Source: Phoenix dactylifera
Taxonomy: Eukaryota > Streptophyta > Magnoliopsida > Arecales > Arecaceae
Reading direction: 5' to 3'
Assembly: GCF_009389715.1 (NCBI RefSeq)
Contig: NC_052404.1
Span: 2,534,738 to 2,598,737 of the forward strand
Length of the DNA stretch: 64,000 bases
Made by a program: the position numbers and the translations under genes. The notes below the pieces were generated by a model that did not search any database, was not told the DNA's origin, and saw only the letters and a list, made by a program, of their open reading frames with translations. This document shows positions 14,301-27,141 of the stretch, piece by piece; the first letter of the stretch is position 1, and each line of letters starts with the position of its first letter.

Positions 14301-15453
14301 TATGGAACAAAATTCTTACATTGGCTCTTTTATTATGGAACAAAATGTTCCTCTACTATTAATGCCTCTGAAACATATCTTAAGCTCAATGGATTGTTCA
14401 TGACCCAAGAATTCATACTTCTGTTCTTCCTCTTTAGAGCTATTTGCCTTGCGATTGAATTATCGATGAGTTAACACCTAGCCTTAAGAGTAACCCAACT
14501 AGGATGATAAATTCAAAATCAAACTATTAGAACTTATTATAATTGATCTGAACTCCACTAATTTGATAATCAGACTTTGATTCTTGATTCAAAAAACCAT
14601 CACAGCAAAAATAGCAAAAACTATAAAATCGAATCTGCAGGGGCTGGAGTTAGCTCTAAAATGAGGTTATGCAACTTAAGAGAGTATTTTTGTTGGATTT
14701 GACCGAAAAATTGAATTATAAAGACATGATACAAAGCAAACACAATGAGATTACTTGCTAATGCTAAAAGTCAAGCAATTAAACATATTCCACTATTCTT
14801 TACAGTTCTTTGATGTGTGCTTTGGACTCTATTCACATTCAAAAGCAAAATTTTCTGCTCGAGTGTCTTCTTCTTTAGAGTGGATACATCTTGAGTGTTG
14901 CATGTAAATTTGCAAGGGTCATCCACGTCATACTGCCATCTGAGAATGTAGCCTTCTTCAATCATTGTTATGAAGATTTTCTTAGCCTTCTTCAATCATT
15001 GTTATGAAGATTTTCTTTCTTCTCAACTGGTTTCTATTGACCAATGGAACCTCATATTATTCTGTGTGAATGTTAAAATACTGGCTAGTCTTGAGTTTAT
15101 ACAATGATCAGAGTTTTGTAGTTTTTTTTTTGTCTTTTTTTTGTCCACACTATAGGAAGAAATATCTTAAACAAACTCTTGATGCTGTTTTAGGTGGACA
15201 CGAGCTTAGCAAGAGTACTGGAAATGCTGGTGGAAGAGTTGCTTGTGGTGGGTCTCTTGGTTACTTGCACATTTGTGGCATTTACTTCTATCGTGCTTCA
15301 TTTCTCCATTTTTTAAGATTCTTTTATGCGTTTTCCTAAATATTTTCTTTTCTTCTGATTGATTGAAAGGGCCTGTCATCTGGATGGTGCCTAATGGTGT
15401 TCCTAAATCCTCTTAAAACTTTTTTTACAGGCATTATTGGACTGCAGGCGTAA
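11334..15453 (+). CDS. SODCC: Cytosolic Cu/Zn superoxide dismutase, complete
   Basis: Converts superoxide to hydrogen peroxide and oxygen in the cytosol. Seven coding exons, all in frame with GT-AG introns: 11334-11409, 11531-11632, 11748-11843, 12079-12110, 12186-12261, 15194-15247, 15431-15453. They give 152 residues, the usual length of the plant cytosolic form, with no transit peptide. Copper ligands His45, His47, His62 and His119, zinc ligands His62, His70, His79 and Asp82, the Cys56-Cys145 disulfide and Arg142 at the active-site channel are all present, so the enzyme should be active. The start [16 protein letters not shown] is typical. The sixth coding intron is far larger than the others (2,932 bases) and isolates the last two small exons. 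Confidence 0.97.
12262..15193 (+). other. Large intron of the SOD gene
   Basis: AT-rich 2.9-kb intron with a poly-T run (12496-12511) and a 34-bp unit repeated twice in tandem from 14949. Its size suggests transposon growth, but I found no clear terminal repeats or coding domain. Confidence 0.6.
14949..15016. repeat. 34-bp unit twice in tandem
   Basis: TAGCCTTCTTCAATCATTGT and what follows repeats exactly after 34 bases, inside the large SOD intron. Confidence 0.9.
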
Positions 15454-15958
15454 ATGTCTGGTTCTGGATTTCCATAGTCGGTTTGAGTTGGAACAGTCTT
15501 ACCATGTACTTGAAGCACTAGCTGAGTCTTTCTCACATGCTGAGAACATATACTTATGTTGAATAAGAAACCTTATCTGAGTGTTTTAGTATCTTTAAGC
15601 AGTTGCTACCATGGACCTTTTTCAAGTATTTTATTCTTGATTGTTCCTCTCTTACCCTTTTCCTCCTGCTGATGGTATAAAATTCTGCTTAATGTTTCAA
15701 AAATGAGCATGGAATTTTTGCTTTGGTATTTGAATAGAGCTCTACATGCTTATCTCAAAAGAGATGAAAAAACAGTGGCTACCTACCTATAGGGCTCATG
15801 GGAAGGCCTCTAATTTGTCGCTCTTCGTATGGATTTGCTGAAGGATTGAGGTTCCTTCTGTAATTCCGCGGTACAAGGAGATTACAGCCTCCCCAGCTGC
15901 TGTCTTGTATTGGATGAACACTGCGATGCATGAAGAAGAGCATATTGATAGAGGACCA
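15454..15958. other. SOD 3' UTR and downstream DNA
   Basis: Contains the superoxide dismutase 3' UTR, whose end is uncertain. No further gene is visible before the GA-rich repeat. Confidence 0.5.
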
Positions 15959-16476
15959 CTGCAGGAAGAAGAAGAGGAAGAAGAAGAGACAAGGAGGAAG
16001 AAGAAGAAGAAAGGGAGGCTAAATTTTATTCAGTTCTTCAATGTCCTAATTCATAAAAGGGATGACCTTTATATAGGTCTTACATCAGGTCAATCAATTA
16101 ATGATATACCAAACTTGGATCCTTACATCAACTCAATCAATTGATTAAGTCAATTGATTGATTACATACCAAAATCGATCCAATTACTCGATTCAATTAC
16201 ATGACTTAATAGCTAACCCAACTGACATGTTTAATAATAAACAACTGACCAAATTGCCTTGACTAAAAGTAAATGACTAAATTGACTCGATCAAACAAAA
16301 GCAAATTGCAGAAAATAAAAATGATGCAGACTATATTGGATCCAATTTGGAGCCCGGCTCAATTTGGTGGCTCAAGATCATCTTCCAGCCACAATGAAGT
16401 CAATTCATGGTGCGAACGTGAGCAAGTGGCTCTAATGGTGCGATCGTCTGAACGAATGTCTGATGTTCCCATCACA
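15959..16476 (-). repeat. Copia-like LTR fragment, family A copy 1
   Basis: On the minus strand it starts TGTGATGGGAACATCAG, has a TATA-like TATATAAAGG, an AATAAA-type signal and a CTT-rich tract, an order typical of plant LTRs. A diverged copy lies at 42865-43236 in the same orientation. No internal retrotransposon sequence is attached, so it may be a solo LTR; target duplications were not identified. Confidence 0.5.
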
Positions 16477-17962
16477 TATTGTTTGAAAAGGTGACATCTT
16501 TCATAGCTTTGATCTACTAGATCTCACACTTTCTATATTTCTAATCATTTTTCATTTGGGCATCTATTTTTATGCGGATTGCATTGCTATGTTATATTTG
16601 ATATGGTTAATAAATTCTATCTTCCTATTTGTTCGATCAGTGGCCCAAATGAAACATTTCTGTTGATTCAATTCATTGGCCTCTTTACTTTGCACTGATA
16701 GAAATGAGGGCTTGTGTGCGTGACTAAGTGACAAAGCTGTCAAATAGTTCTTGGTATATCTTGCTCTTATTTCGAGTCATAGATGCGGTAAGCTTTCAAA
16801 TCAGATGTAATCAAGGCTCAAAATGACTAATTTTTGCTGCGCACGAACCGATCCGCGGGCTGAAGGCAGGGGGCTTCCCTTTTCATCTACTTTTTGCCAA
16901 TTTATCCTTTCAAGACGGTATAAAGTTCTTTTGAAATCTTTTAATTTTATGTCTTATTTTATTTTTGACTTTAGCTCCAGCTTGATAAGGGTTTAAATAA
17001 TTGTTTTATGATCAAGGTTTTAAATTCCAACCAGCTGAGCTATCAACAACTCATAGTCATGGATCTATTGCATACTTGATCCAGATCCATTGGCTTACAA
17101 GCTAGGATGGTTTCACAAAGATAGATCACTGACTTTTTTTTTTTTCATGCAAAGTATGGGCTTATTTAAAATTTAGGCAATCTAAATTTATAGTACTCCT
17201 AAAAATAAATAGTTTCAATTTTGGTTGTACCTAGAGAAATATCTAAGCTAACCCTCCGGTGAATTATATTTCTTTGATTATATCTTTTATTGGATAATGA
17301 AATTTTCTTATTAACTCATTTGCTTTATATTGATAAGTATGAATAATCCGTTATTTATATCATTATTTTTTGTTTATATTGCAACTGATCATCATAATTT
17401 TCGTTAACTCCTATTCATCAAGTTAGTTGCATATTCCTTTAACGCCTTCTCATAACCTAAATATTTCATTTCATTATTGCATATTAATTTTATTTAAATA
17501 TATTTATAAATATAAAGTTACTTCATTAATTTTTGATTATGTTCATTTATTTAAAGCAGCCATCCATTTAAATAAAAAAAGTTTTTTTTCTTAATTTAAA
17601 TTAGCACATTCCTCTTTCTACCATTTGTTCTACCAAAGTGATAATAAGAGATGATTTCATTAATTAGTTAGGTTTAATGGATCAGGTAAAAGAAATGTGG
17701 AGGAAGAGAGAAGATAAAGGATCACATATTTGCGATCATTTATTTTGCATTAATTAATATAAAAATAGTGAAATGTGAATTTTTACATGATCTTCATATG
17801 TAATAATATGGGTGACGTGAAATTCTAGTACATTCGAAACCAACCAAATAATATGATAGAATAGGTTTGCCATCCATGAAGCCGACGACCCCTGCCCTAC
17901 TCTGAGCTCGATAATTTACCTAATATATAATCTATAAAATAATCTTAATAACCCTCACACTT
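16477..17962. other. Intergenic, no gene seen
   Basis: AT-rich DNA with short homopolymers. No open frame resembles a known protein. Confidence 0.5.
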
Positions 17963-18278
17963 GGTATAATGCTAATCAGATCTTGACATTAAATCACAAA
18001 TGGAAGGTTTCAAGAATATGAAATAAACTAAATATTTCAAATAATATTATCTGTCTAAGATCCAGGCCCAATTCCAATCCAACCCAAAGTTGAACCCAAA
18101 CCACCTATTCCCTATCTGACCCGTTCTCTATCTGATTTTATTCGACTTGGACTCGATCCAATTTTTGGATGAAACAGGGTTGTTATAACTGCAATAGGTA
18201 TAAAAGTTTGTTCCAAAATTATCCAGAAGCTTCTACTTACTTCCAAAGGAATGGCTCTCCAACTGAAATCTTCCAACG
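17963..18278 (+). repeat. Tandem duplication unit, copy A (316 bp)
   Basis: Begins GGTATAATGCTAATCA and is repeated directly downstream starting at 18279, with scattered substitutions and one small indel. Confidence 0.9.
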
Positions 18279-19274
18279 GGTATAATGCTAATCATATCTT
18301 GACATTAAGTCACAAATGGAAGGTGTTGATGGAAACTGGACCCGGGGGTGACTGCGGACCAAGAAGGAGGAGCTCCGGCAGGGGATGCGGTGGTGGACAG
18401 CTTTCTCCGGAGGATCTGTAAGAAGCCGGTGGTCGGAATTTCCGGTGCCGGCCCTCCGATGCTTGTCAGAGGGTTTTTTTGGTAGAACAAGCAGAGAGGT
18501 TATGTAAAAGAAAAATCTCTCTTCAGAAGGAAGAAGTCCTCGTTTTTATGAGAGGAGTGTATGGATTATCTGTGACGTGACTGTGCGAATTAATGAGTTA
18601 TCGTAGTGATTGGACGTGATCGTGTGAATTAAGGAGTTACCGTAGACGATCCAAAATTTTGGATTTTGGACTGGCTGGTGGTTCGTTGAGATCGTGCGTA
18701 TTTAATCGTTGGCAGTCGTTGAGGCGGAGATCGCAGGATTGGACTCCAGATGAGAAAGAGAGGGATTTGATTTTCGGTGGAGCGGAGGGGTCTGCTTCTT
18801 CCTTTGACTGGATCTTCTTTGGGCTTGAGGTTGATCGGGCTCAACTTAATCGAGACCAAAGCTGCAAGCTTTGAGGCCGGGCGTCTTGGGGTCGGACACC
18901 TTGGGGTCGGATGCCTTGAGGGTTACCGCCGTCGTGCTCGCCATCAAGTGCCGACGATATATCCACGTGTTTTGAACAATCAATTTTTTCCCCAAAAGAA
19001 GGTTTCAAGAAGATGAAATAAACTAAATATTTTAAATAATAGTATTTGTCTAAGATCCAGACCCAATTTCAATCCAACCCAAAATCGAACCTAACCACCT
19101 ATTCCCTATCTGATTCTCTATCTGATTTTATTCAACTTGGACTCGATCCAATTATTGGATGAAACAGGGTTGTTATAACTGCAAATCTGCAATAGGTATG
19201 AAAGCCTGTTCCAAAATGATCCAGAAGCGTCTACTTACCTCCAAAAGAGTCGCTCTCCAACTAGAATCTTCCAA
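18279..19274 (+). repeat. Tandem duplication unit, copy B, split by an insertion
   Basis: Copy B occupies 18279-18323 and continues at about 19003-19274. The gap is a 674-bp insertion flanked by a 5-bp repeat. Copy A is uninterrupted, so the insertion is specific to copy B. Confidence 0.88.
18324..18997. mobile_element. Solo-LTR-like insertion with 5-bp target duplication
   Basis: A 674-bp, comparatively GC-rich segment between two GAAGG copies (18319-18323 and 18998-19002), exactly interrupting copy B. It begins with TG but ends CCCCAAAA, not the canonical CA. Length, 5-bp duplication and TG start fit a solo LTR, but orientation and family are undetermined. Confidence 0.6.
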
Positions 19275-19379
19275 CAAAAAAGTCTCCGAGTCCAACCGTC
19301 CAGGGGAAGGAAAAGGTTGCAAATACACGTGTCAGAAGATCATCGCTCCGATCCGACGGTCAGCCGTTGTCGGTGGCTC

Positions 19380-21397
<2,018 letters not shown>

Positions 21398-21473
21398 TGA
21401 ATATGTGTTGGGTTCTTTGGCTGCAGTTTACTTGTAAACATGTAGTTGTTTTGTAATTGCTGCTCTGGATGTA

Positions 21474-21781
21474 GTTTCTTAGAATGTGCCTATCTAGTTT
21501 GGTGTGGAAATTTGAACATGAATGGTGGCTCTCTATGAACTGTTCTATCAGATATTGTTAGCTTTGTCTAATGAACTCCTTCTATTAGGTCCCTTTTAAA
21601 TTTTTCCTGCTAACTGGAATGCTTTTTGTTTCTTAGTATGTGCCTATCTAGTTTGGTGTGGAAATTTGAACATGAAAGGTGGCTCTCTATGAACTGTTCT
21701 ATCAGATATTGTTAGCTTTGTCTAATGAAATCCTTCCATTAGGTCCCTTTTAAATTTTTCCTGCTAACTGGAATGCTTTTT
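21474..21781 (+). repeat. 154-bp tandem duplication downstream of polyubiquitin
   Basis: Copy 1 at 21474-21627 and copy 2 at 21628-21781 are nearly identical, with a few substitutions. They lie in or just after the polyubiquitin 3' UTR, so the gene may carry a doubled 3' end. Confidence 0.92.
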
Positions 21782-21899
21782 GTGTTCAAGTAATTTTATT
21801 ACTCGACCGAAGGTGCTTTTAACTGAAGTGATATATAAAGCTAGGTGATATTTAGTTGGGTTGTTTTCCATCTCTATGCTTCTGCTCGCTTCTCTTTGA

Positions 21900-23160
21900 A
21901 TGGCCTAGTGTTCTGTGCGCTTTCAACAGATAGCAGGAATGATTCCTGTTATTCTTGTAAAGGACGTGAATATATGTCGAAAACCACCTTCAGAAGACCG
22001 ACTGTTGAATGAGCAGGCTGTGACTTCTGGAGCCAGAATAGCCACGCTTTGGAGCAGCTGCTTCTTCTGGGATGGGGTTTCAGCATGTCAGGGAATGTGG
22101 GTGGAGGAAGTGCAGCATTAGAACCTCGGTCAGGGTCTGGATTCAGCACTGGGTTTCGCGGTGAGTCTAAGAACAATGCATACGACGTATGTAATGACTA
22201 TGGTGGATGCAAGAGTTTTGGATAGACACTGAAATAAAGTTTGAAAAGGTGAAAATTCAGGAAGTTAATATGGGAGAGCAGGTTTTGCAACCTTGAGCTG
22301 GAAATTCGAGTCGGAATAGGGACAGGGATACAGCAGTAGAATCTAGTGATGGAAAGAGCAGCGATAGCAATGATGTAGTAATTGTAGGAGATTGTCATTC
22401 TGGGAAGCTGAAGGCTGAATATTAGGACAACTGGTAGTTTTTATCCAGTAAGACCGACAATGAAGAATCAGAAGGATCCATGCACTGAAGATAAGTATTA
22501 TGGATGACATTGTGATTCCAAGATTCAAAAGGTTAAAGAAGGGTGGAACATTCTATGATGCGCATCAGAAGAATAATGCAGTTTCTGGAGGGAATGCAAA
22601 TAAAGTTGGAGCGCAACCAAATGAGAATGCTGTCTCCAGATGCAAGAAAGATGAGAATGTAGAAGGTGATATATACTTCCTGAAAAAAAACCAAATGGAA
22701 TGTATTCAAGCATGTCGCCATGCGAGCTTTAAAAGAGAATCGGGTTAAAATTTTCGAGCTGGGACGCGGCGGCTAACAGCAATGTTGGGGAGTCCAGAGA
22801 CACCGGTGGGGCCCCGGAAAGAGAACAAAGGGTAGGTGAGATAGAAGAAGGCTTGAATCCTGGCGTGCAAGTTCAAAGGCTAATCTTTTGTGTTGATTCA
22901 AAACCATTGACGATGAAGGCACTCCGATTGCAGAAATTATTACTTTCTATGAAATTGATTCCAGAAATTATGTTGCCTTCAAGCATAGTTGGTGACTCAT
23001 TCTTATATATTGTTTCTTGTTTTAGACCTAACTTAAACAAAAAAATATTGGCAAATTTATTATGGTTTTAGTTTCTCCTGGGAAGGACGTTAAATAAAAT
23101 GACCAGGAGAGCTTTAAATTTATTGAGATGTTTAAAGAATCAGGCGATTCCAATAATCAC
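21900..23160 (+). pseudogene. Degenerate coding-like stretch, family not identified
   Basis: Several short frames, not in phase and broken by stops, show coding-like composition (for example 22340-22425, 22500-22748, 22853-22990), with a stretch rich in Gly and Ser near 22090-22170. No intact domain was recognised. It may be a decayed gene or transposon relic rather than a functional gene. Confidence 0.3.
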
Positions 23161-24040
23161 GTTTTATTTGAATAATGTGAATTTACACCTCAAGCTAATA
23201 CCAGTCAGTTTCAATTTACAAACAAAGTAAATTTAAATTACAAAAAAAAAAAGATTCGAGAACTTACTTGATTTGCATCGACTTGGCTAAGATTAGTATA
23301 TTAAATTGGATATAACTGATAACATTCAGACCTATTGTATGTTTCTCATCAGTTATCTTGTCAGATGGAAATGTTCAGATGTCCAGCAGCTGCGCTTCTT
23401 TTCTTTTCTTTTTTTTTTTAAAATTTTTTTTTTTTCATCATAAGAACCACAGAGAATTACATTCACATTCATGAGTCCCGACAGAGAACGGTTGAGTCAA
23501 TAGCAGTTTATATGACACCCTTGGACCTCAAATTGCCATATCTTTGGATGAGACCAACCTTGGATTTGGATCAAATATCAGCTTGGTGGCAAGTGTTTCT
23601 GTAATAAGGAACACTGTAATACAAACTTCTTTGAACCCTCTGTCCACAAGACCAGTCACTTGAGTCAACTATGATAACATTATAGAAACACCTTCTTCTA
23701 ACAAAATGAAATACATATTTGCTTTCTAGATATTAAATTTACTTGATTGTATGATCCTCATACATCAATTGCTGGAGCAGTCGGAAATAGGTTCTATTAA
23801 GTTTAGTTCAATTGAAAGTTCTTGATTCATCAGCTGTGACATCGATCGGGCCTGTGATTCCGAATCGACAGATTCATTGTGCAATTCGTGAGTTGAGTAA
23901 AGTAATAGTAATAAGAACTGTGTCGTGTAACTTCATTCAAAAATTAAATTATATTTAAGTAATTTTGGAATAAAATAAAAAAATTGGATTTGAAAAGAAT
24001 TTCAAGTGTATTACTATGAACTTTTTTTAACCTCAAATCC
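23161..24040. other. Intergenic, no gene seen
   Basis: AT-rich with T-rich runs at 23400-23436. No coding signal. Confidence 0.5.
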
Positions 24041-24112
24041 GGGCATTTGGTCTAGTGGTATGATTCTCGCTTAGGGTGCGAGAGGTCCCGAGTTCAATTC
24101 TCGGAATGCCCC
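24041..24112 (+). tRNA. tRNA-Pro (AGG)
   Basis: 72 bases folding as a full cloverleaf: acceptor GGGCATT pairs with AATGCCC, the anticodon stem CTCGC/GCGAG encloses TTAGGGT (anticodon AGG at 24073-24075), and the T arm carries GTTCAATTC. A CAA motif lies 5-7 bases upstream, as in many plant tRNA genes, and T runs for Pol III termination follow from 24119. Confidence 0.97.
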
Positions 24113-24608
24113 ATTATTGTTTTATTTTTTTTTTAAAATTTTTATATCCATTCCTATCCGTTTATTTTTCAGACTGTTAATTGGTTCGATGCAGTTTCTG
24201 CTCAGACCTTCAGGTGCTTAGATATAGCTTTAGGTAAACTGTTTTATTTTATTAAGGTTGCTACAGAGCTATGTATTGACGGGTCATAACTCATCCATCA
24301 ATAATGCAAAAACTACTAAGTTTAACCACTCAGAAGAGTTTCTTTGGAAGAGTTTTGAGTCCACCTCTTTTCCCTTTCGCCTTCTTCTTTTTCATGACCT
24401 TTATGGGTGCATCCATGCGCATATAGCATGAGGCACTGTTGTATCAAAAAAAAAAAAAAATATTATGCTTGGGACATTGTACCTATAATTTTTTTTGATC
24501 CCTCATACTTCATTCTCTCCTCTAGCTTCTCTCTTTTTTTTTTCTTCTTATTAGCTACCAAATGCCACCTGCACTGCTGTTGGGGATTATCCCAGTGGCC
24601 ATGGCCCC

Positions 24609-24614
<6 letters not shown>
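24113..24614. other. Intergenic, no gene seen
   Basis: AT-rich spacer with homopolymer runs between the tRNA and the LINE tail. Confidence 0.5.
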
Positions 24615-24649
<35 letters not shown>

Positions 24650-25200
24650 GTAAAAGCGGCTACTCATATCATATAGTACGAACGTGAGTACAGCCCTCCA
24701 AATCACGGAAGAGTAAAAAGTACAACTGTGAAGGGACGTCTACATCAGACGTCCACAAAAAATCACCTGAGTGCCGAGCGACAAAGGAGGCGACCCAGTC
24801 TGCTGCCCGGTTCGCCTCCCTAAACACGTGTGCTGCCTGAAAGTCAGCCATCATCTGAGCCATCCTACGGGACTCTCGAATGAGGGGATGGCCATCTCCA
24901 AACCGATCCACACCCCGAATCAAATCAATCACCACCGATGAGTCACCCTCGAGGTACACCCGCTCGGCCCCGGCTATCGCCTCGCAAAGGATATACCCTC
25001 CCAGGCTGCTTGTAGCTCTGCACCAACCACTGTAAAACCAGGCGTACGCCGTCCTCCTGCTGCTATCAACCTACCACAATGGTCCCTGATCACGAATCCG
25101 ACCCCTCCACACAAACCATCTACCGATCTACTCCCATCAAAGTTCACCTTGAGATAGCCATGGCCCTCTTAAGTAGCAACTAGAGGTTCTGGTTCAATTC
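24615..25200 (-). mobile_element. 5'-truncated LINE, RNase H domain and poly(A) tail
   Basis: On the minus strand the end of a non-LTR retrotransposon ORF2 is readable: the start of an RNase H fold (GYLKVNFDGS near 25165), then YLEGDSSVVIDLI and ANRAADWVASFVA, with a stop at 24669-24671. A 3' UTR of about 20 bases is followed by a 34-base A tail (T run 24615-24648 on plus). There is at least one stop upstream and the 5' boundary is not clear. It is a dead 3' fragment of the family also seen near 44 and 46 kb. Confidence 0.85.
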
Positions 25201-25573
25201 ATAGGTGGTGTCTCCCCAGAAATCTGAAGCTGGGTGATGAGGTTTGTCCCAAAAGATAGATAGCTGATTGAAGGTCATGGAAGATGTGAAAATTGATTTT
25301 AACAACAACAAATAGTGGAGTGAAAAAAATATCCAACTAAACAAACAAAAGATGCTCATTCAGGCAAACTTATGCTTGTGCCACCGAAAATTCTTGATGA
25401 GAAAGAACGTCAAATATTATTCAAAAACATAACAAATCCAAAATTTTTCAAAGTAGGACTCTTTTTATTAAAGTAAGATTTTGACCGGAAAATAACACAA
25501 AAATTAAGAAGAGAGGCAGGGATGCAAAGGGGGAAAAAGGAAAAATAAAAACAAAAAAAAGAGGAGGGCAAAA
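25201..25573. other. Intergenic, no gene seen
   Basis: May include more of the truncated LINE; otherwise nothing recognised. An A-rich run lies at 25520-25560. Confidence 0.45.
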
Positions 25574-25632
25574 GGGGCATTCCGAGACCTCTCGCACCCA
25601 AAGCGAGAATCATACCACTAGACCAAATGCCC
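25574..25632 (-). pseudogene. Truncated tRNA-Pro (TGG) pseudogene
   Basis: Matches the tRNA-Pro at 24041 through the acceptor, D arm and anticodon arm, with loop TTTGGGT (anticodon TGG). It then lacks 13 bases covering the 5' strand and loop of the T arm, and is 59 rather than 72 bases long. Without the T loop and internal B box it should be neither transcribed nor functional. Confidence 0.9.
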
Positions 25633-27141
25633 TTCGCGGTACAAAAAAGGCGAAACACGCCCTTTAAATAGGCAATAATGTGAAGGAAAATAAGAAAAAT
25701 ATACTGCTGAATCGGAAAGAAAACGCTATGGAAGAAACTGAGTTGTAATATTTGATTGAGTTGGTTGACACATTTTAGTTGTCAAATGCATTTTTAGTTT
25801 CTAATATCAAATGCATCAATCTCATATTAACCTCTTTAAAATTTGTTAAGCCATTGGAAATAATTGGAAGTCCTAAAACGAAGGAGAACAAAGTACCAGT
25901 TCACCTTATTATTATTTCATGCAAACCAGACTGGAACTTGCATCCCTTTTCTTAGAAAAGGTAAAGCTTTTAGTGCTGCAACTAACATTTATATTGCAAT
26001 GGGAAAATTCAAGCCTCTGAAAGCCAGCAGGTTTATACATTTAGCTACATCAAAGTTGACAAGCAGGGGCAGATGTTTTCAGTTCAGAGCTTTCATTGAA
26101 TGGTATTGTTGTTCAGAAATTGGAGTTTGAAAGGTATGGTAGTATTCTAAGAGTTTTCTTTACATATATTATCTTATCAAGTTGACTGCATTTCTCATCT
26201 TTCCCATTCTATCATCCGCAGACATCATCTTCTTTCTGGATCATGTTAAGTGGCCCTTCTTAACACTATGGTTAACAAGCAAAATCATACTTTTCTTCCT
26301 GCAAAAAAGTGCATATAGCTTTTGTTCAGCCCCTTGGATTTCTCCATAGCTCCAATTGCCGATATATACAATCTTCAGAAAGGTTACCACAAATCAATTA
26401 CACGTGCGCGCGCGCACAGATACATGCGCACACACAAACAGGCACGCGTGCACACCGACAGACACGCGCACACACAAACGCACGCACGCGCATTTCCTCA
26501 ACTCCCTCAACTCCCTTAAATATATATAAATATAGTCTCATCAACCCTAGTCCCATGGAATATCAAAGGGAAGCTGCAATTCGCAATCTCAAGCTGGCCC
26601 TAGCTGTTGGTTGACTTCATTTTACAGAAGTAGAATTTGATTTGGGGGTGCACACCAAATGCATCCCCATGAGTCTTACCCTTGTGATGCACTGCTGTGT
26701 TTTTTTGGCAGGTAGAACAATGTATGCTTAAATGTTGTGAAAATGTTCAGCAATCTAACAGTGCTGTAAATTGCCAATGCATCAGTCCAATGCAATGAGA
26801 GTAACCCCCAATCTAGAGATGCCAGTAGTTGCTACAAGCACAGGTTGGCATACAAAATTCTTCCTTTTTGCATAATTTCGGCTAAATAATCCAAGGAAAG
26901 AATTGCCAGATTGTGATCGCATACAGATCAAGAACTAATAAATTGTTTGGAGCAACTGAAGTGTAGAAGAAATATTTGTGCACTAATATAAAGTCTATGC
27001 TTCAAACATCCATTAACGTCTAGTTAAAGGAACAAAATTTGATATTTGAAGTACTTGTCTGGTCTAGAACAAAAACACTATCAATGAAATATGTGTCCAT
27101 GATGAAAGATAGCAAACTTATATGTTACAAAGCTCCCTCCA
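25633..27141. other. Intergenic DNA downstream of the RING-CH gene
   Basis: Contains the RING-CH gene 3' UTR at its right end and an alternating purine-pyrimidine tract at 26399-26492. No other gene seen. Confidence 0.5.
26399..26492. repeat. CA/CG alternating tract
   Basis: Imperfect (CA)n, (CG)n and (CGCA)n runs, almost purely alternating purine and pyrimidine. Confidence 0.85.

Noticed and set aside
15905..16144. 79-codon frame with a Glu/Lys run
   Set aside because: Produced by a GAA/GAG repeat inside the Copia-like LTR fragment.
26309..26614. Arg/Ala/His/Thr-rich frame
   Set aside because: Translation of the CA/CG repeat.
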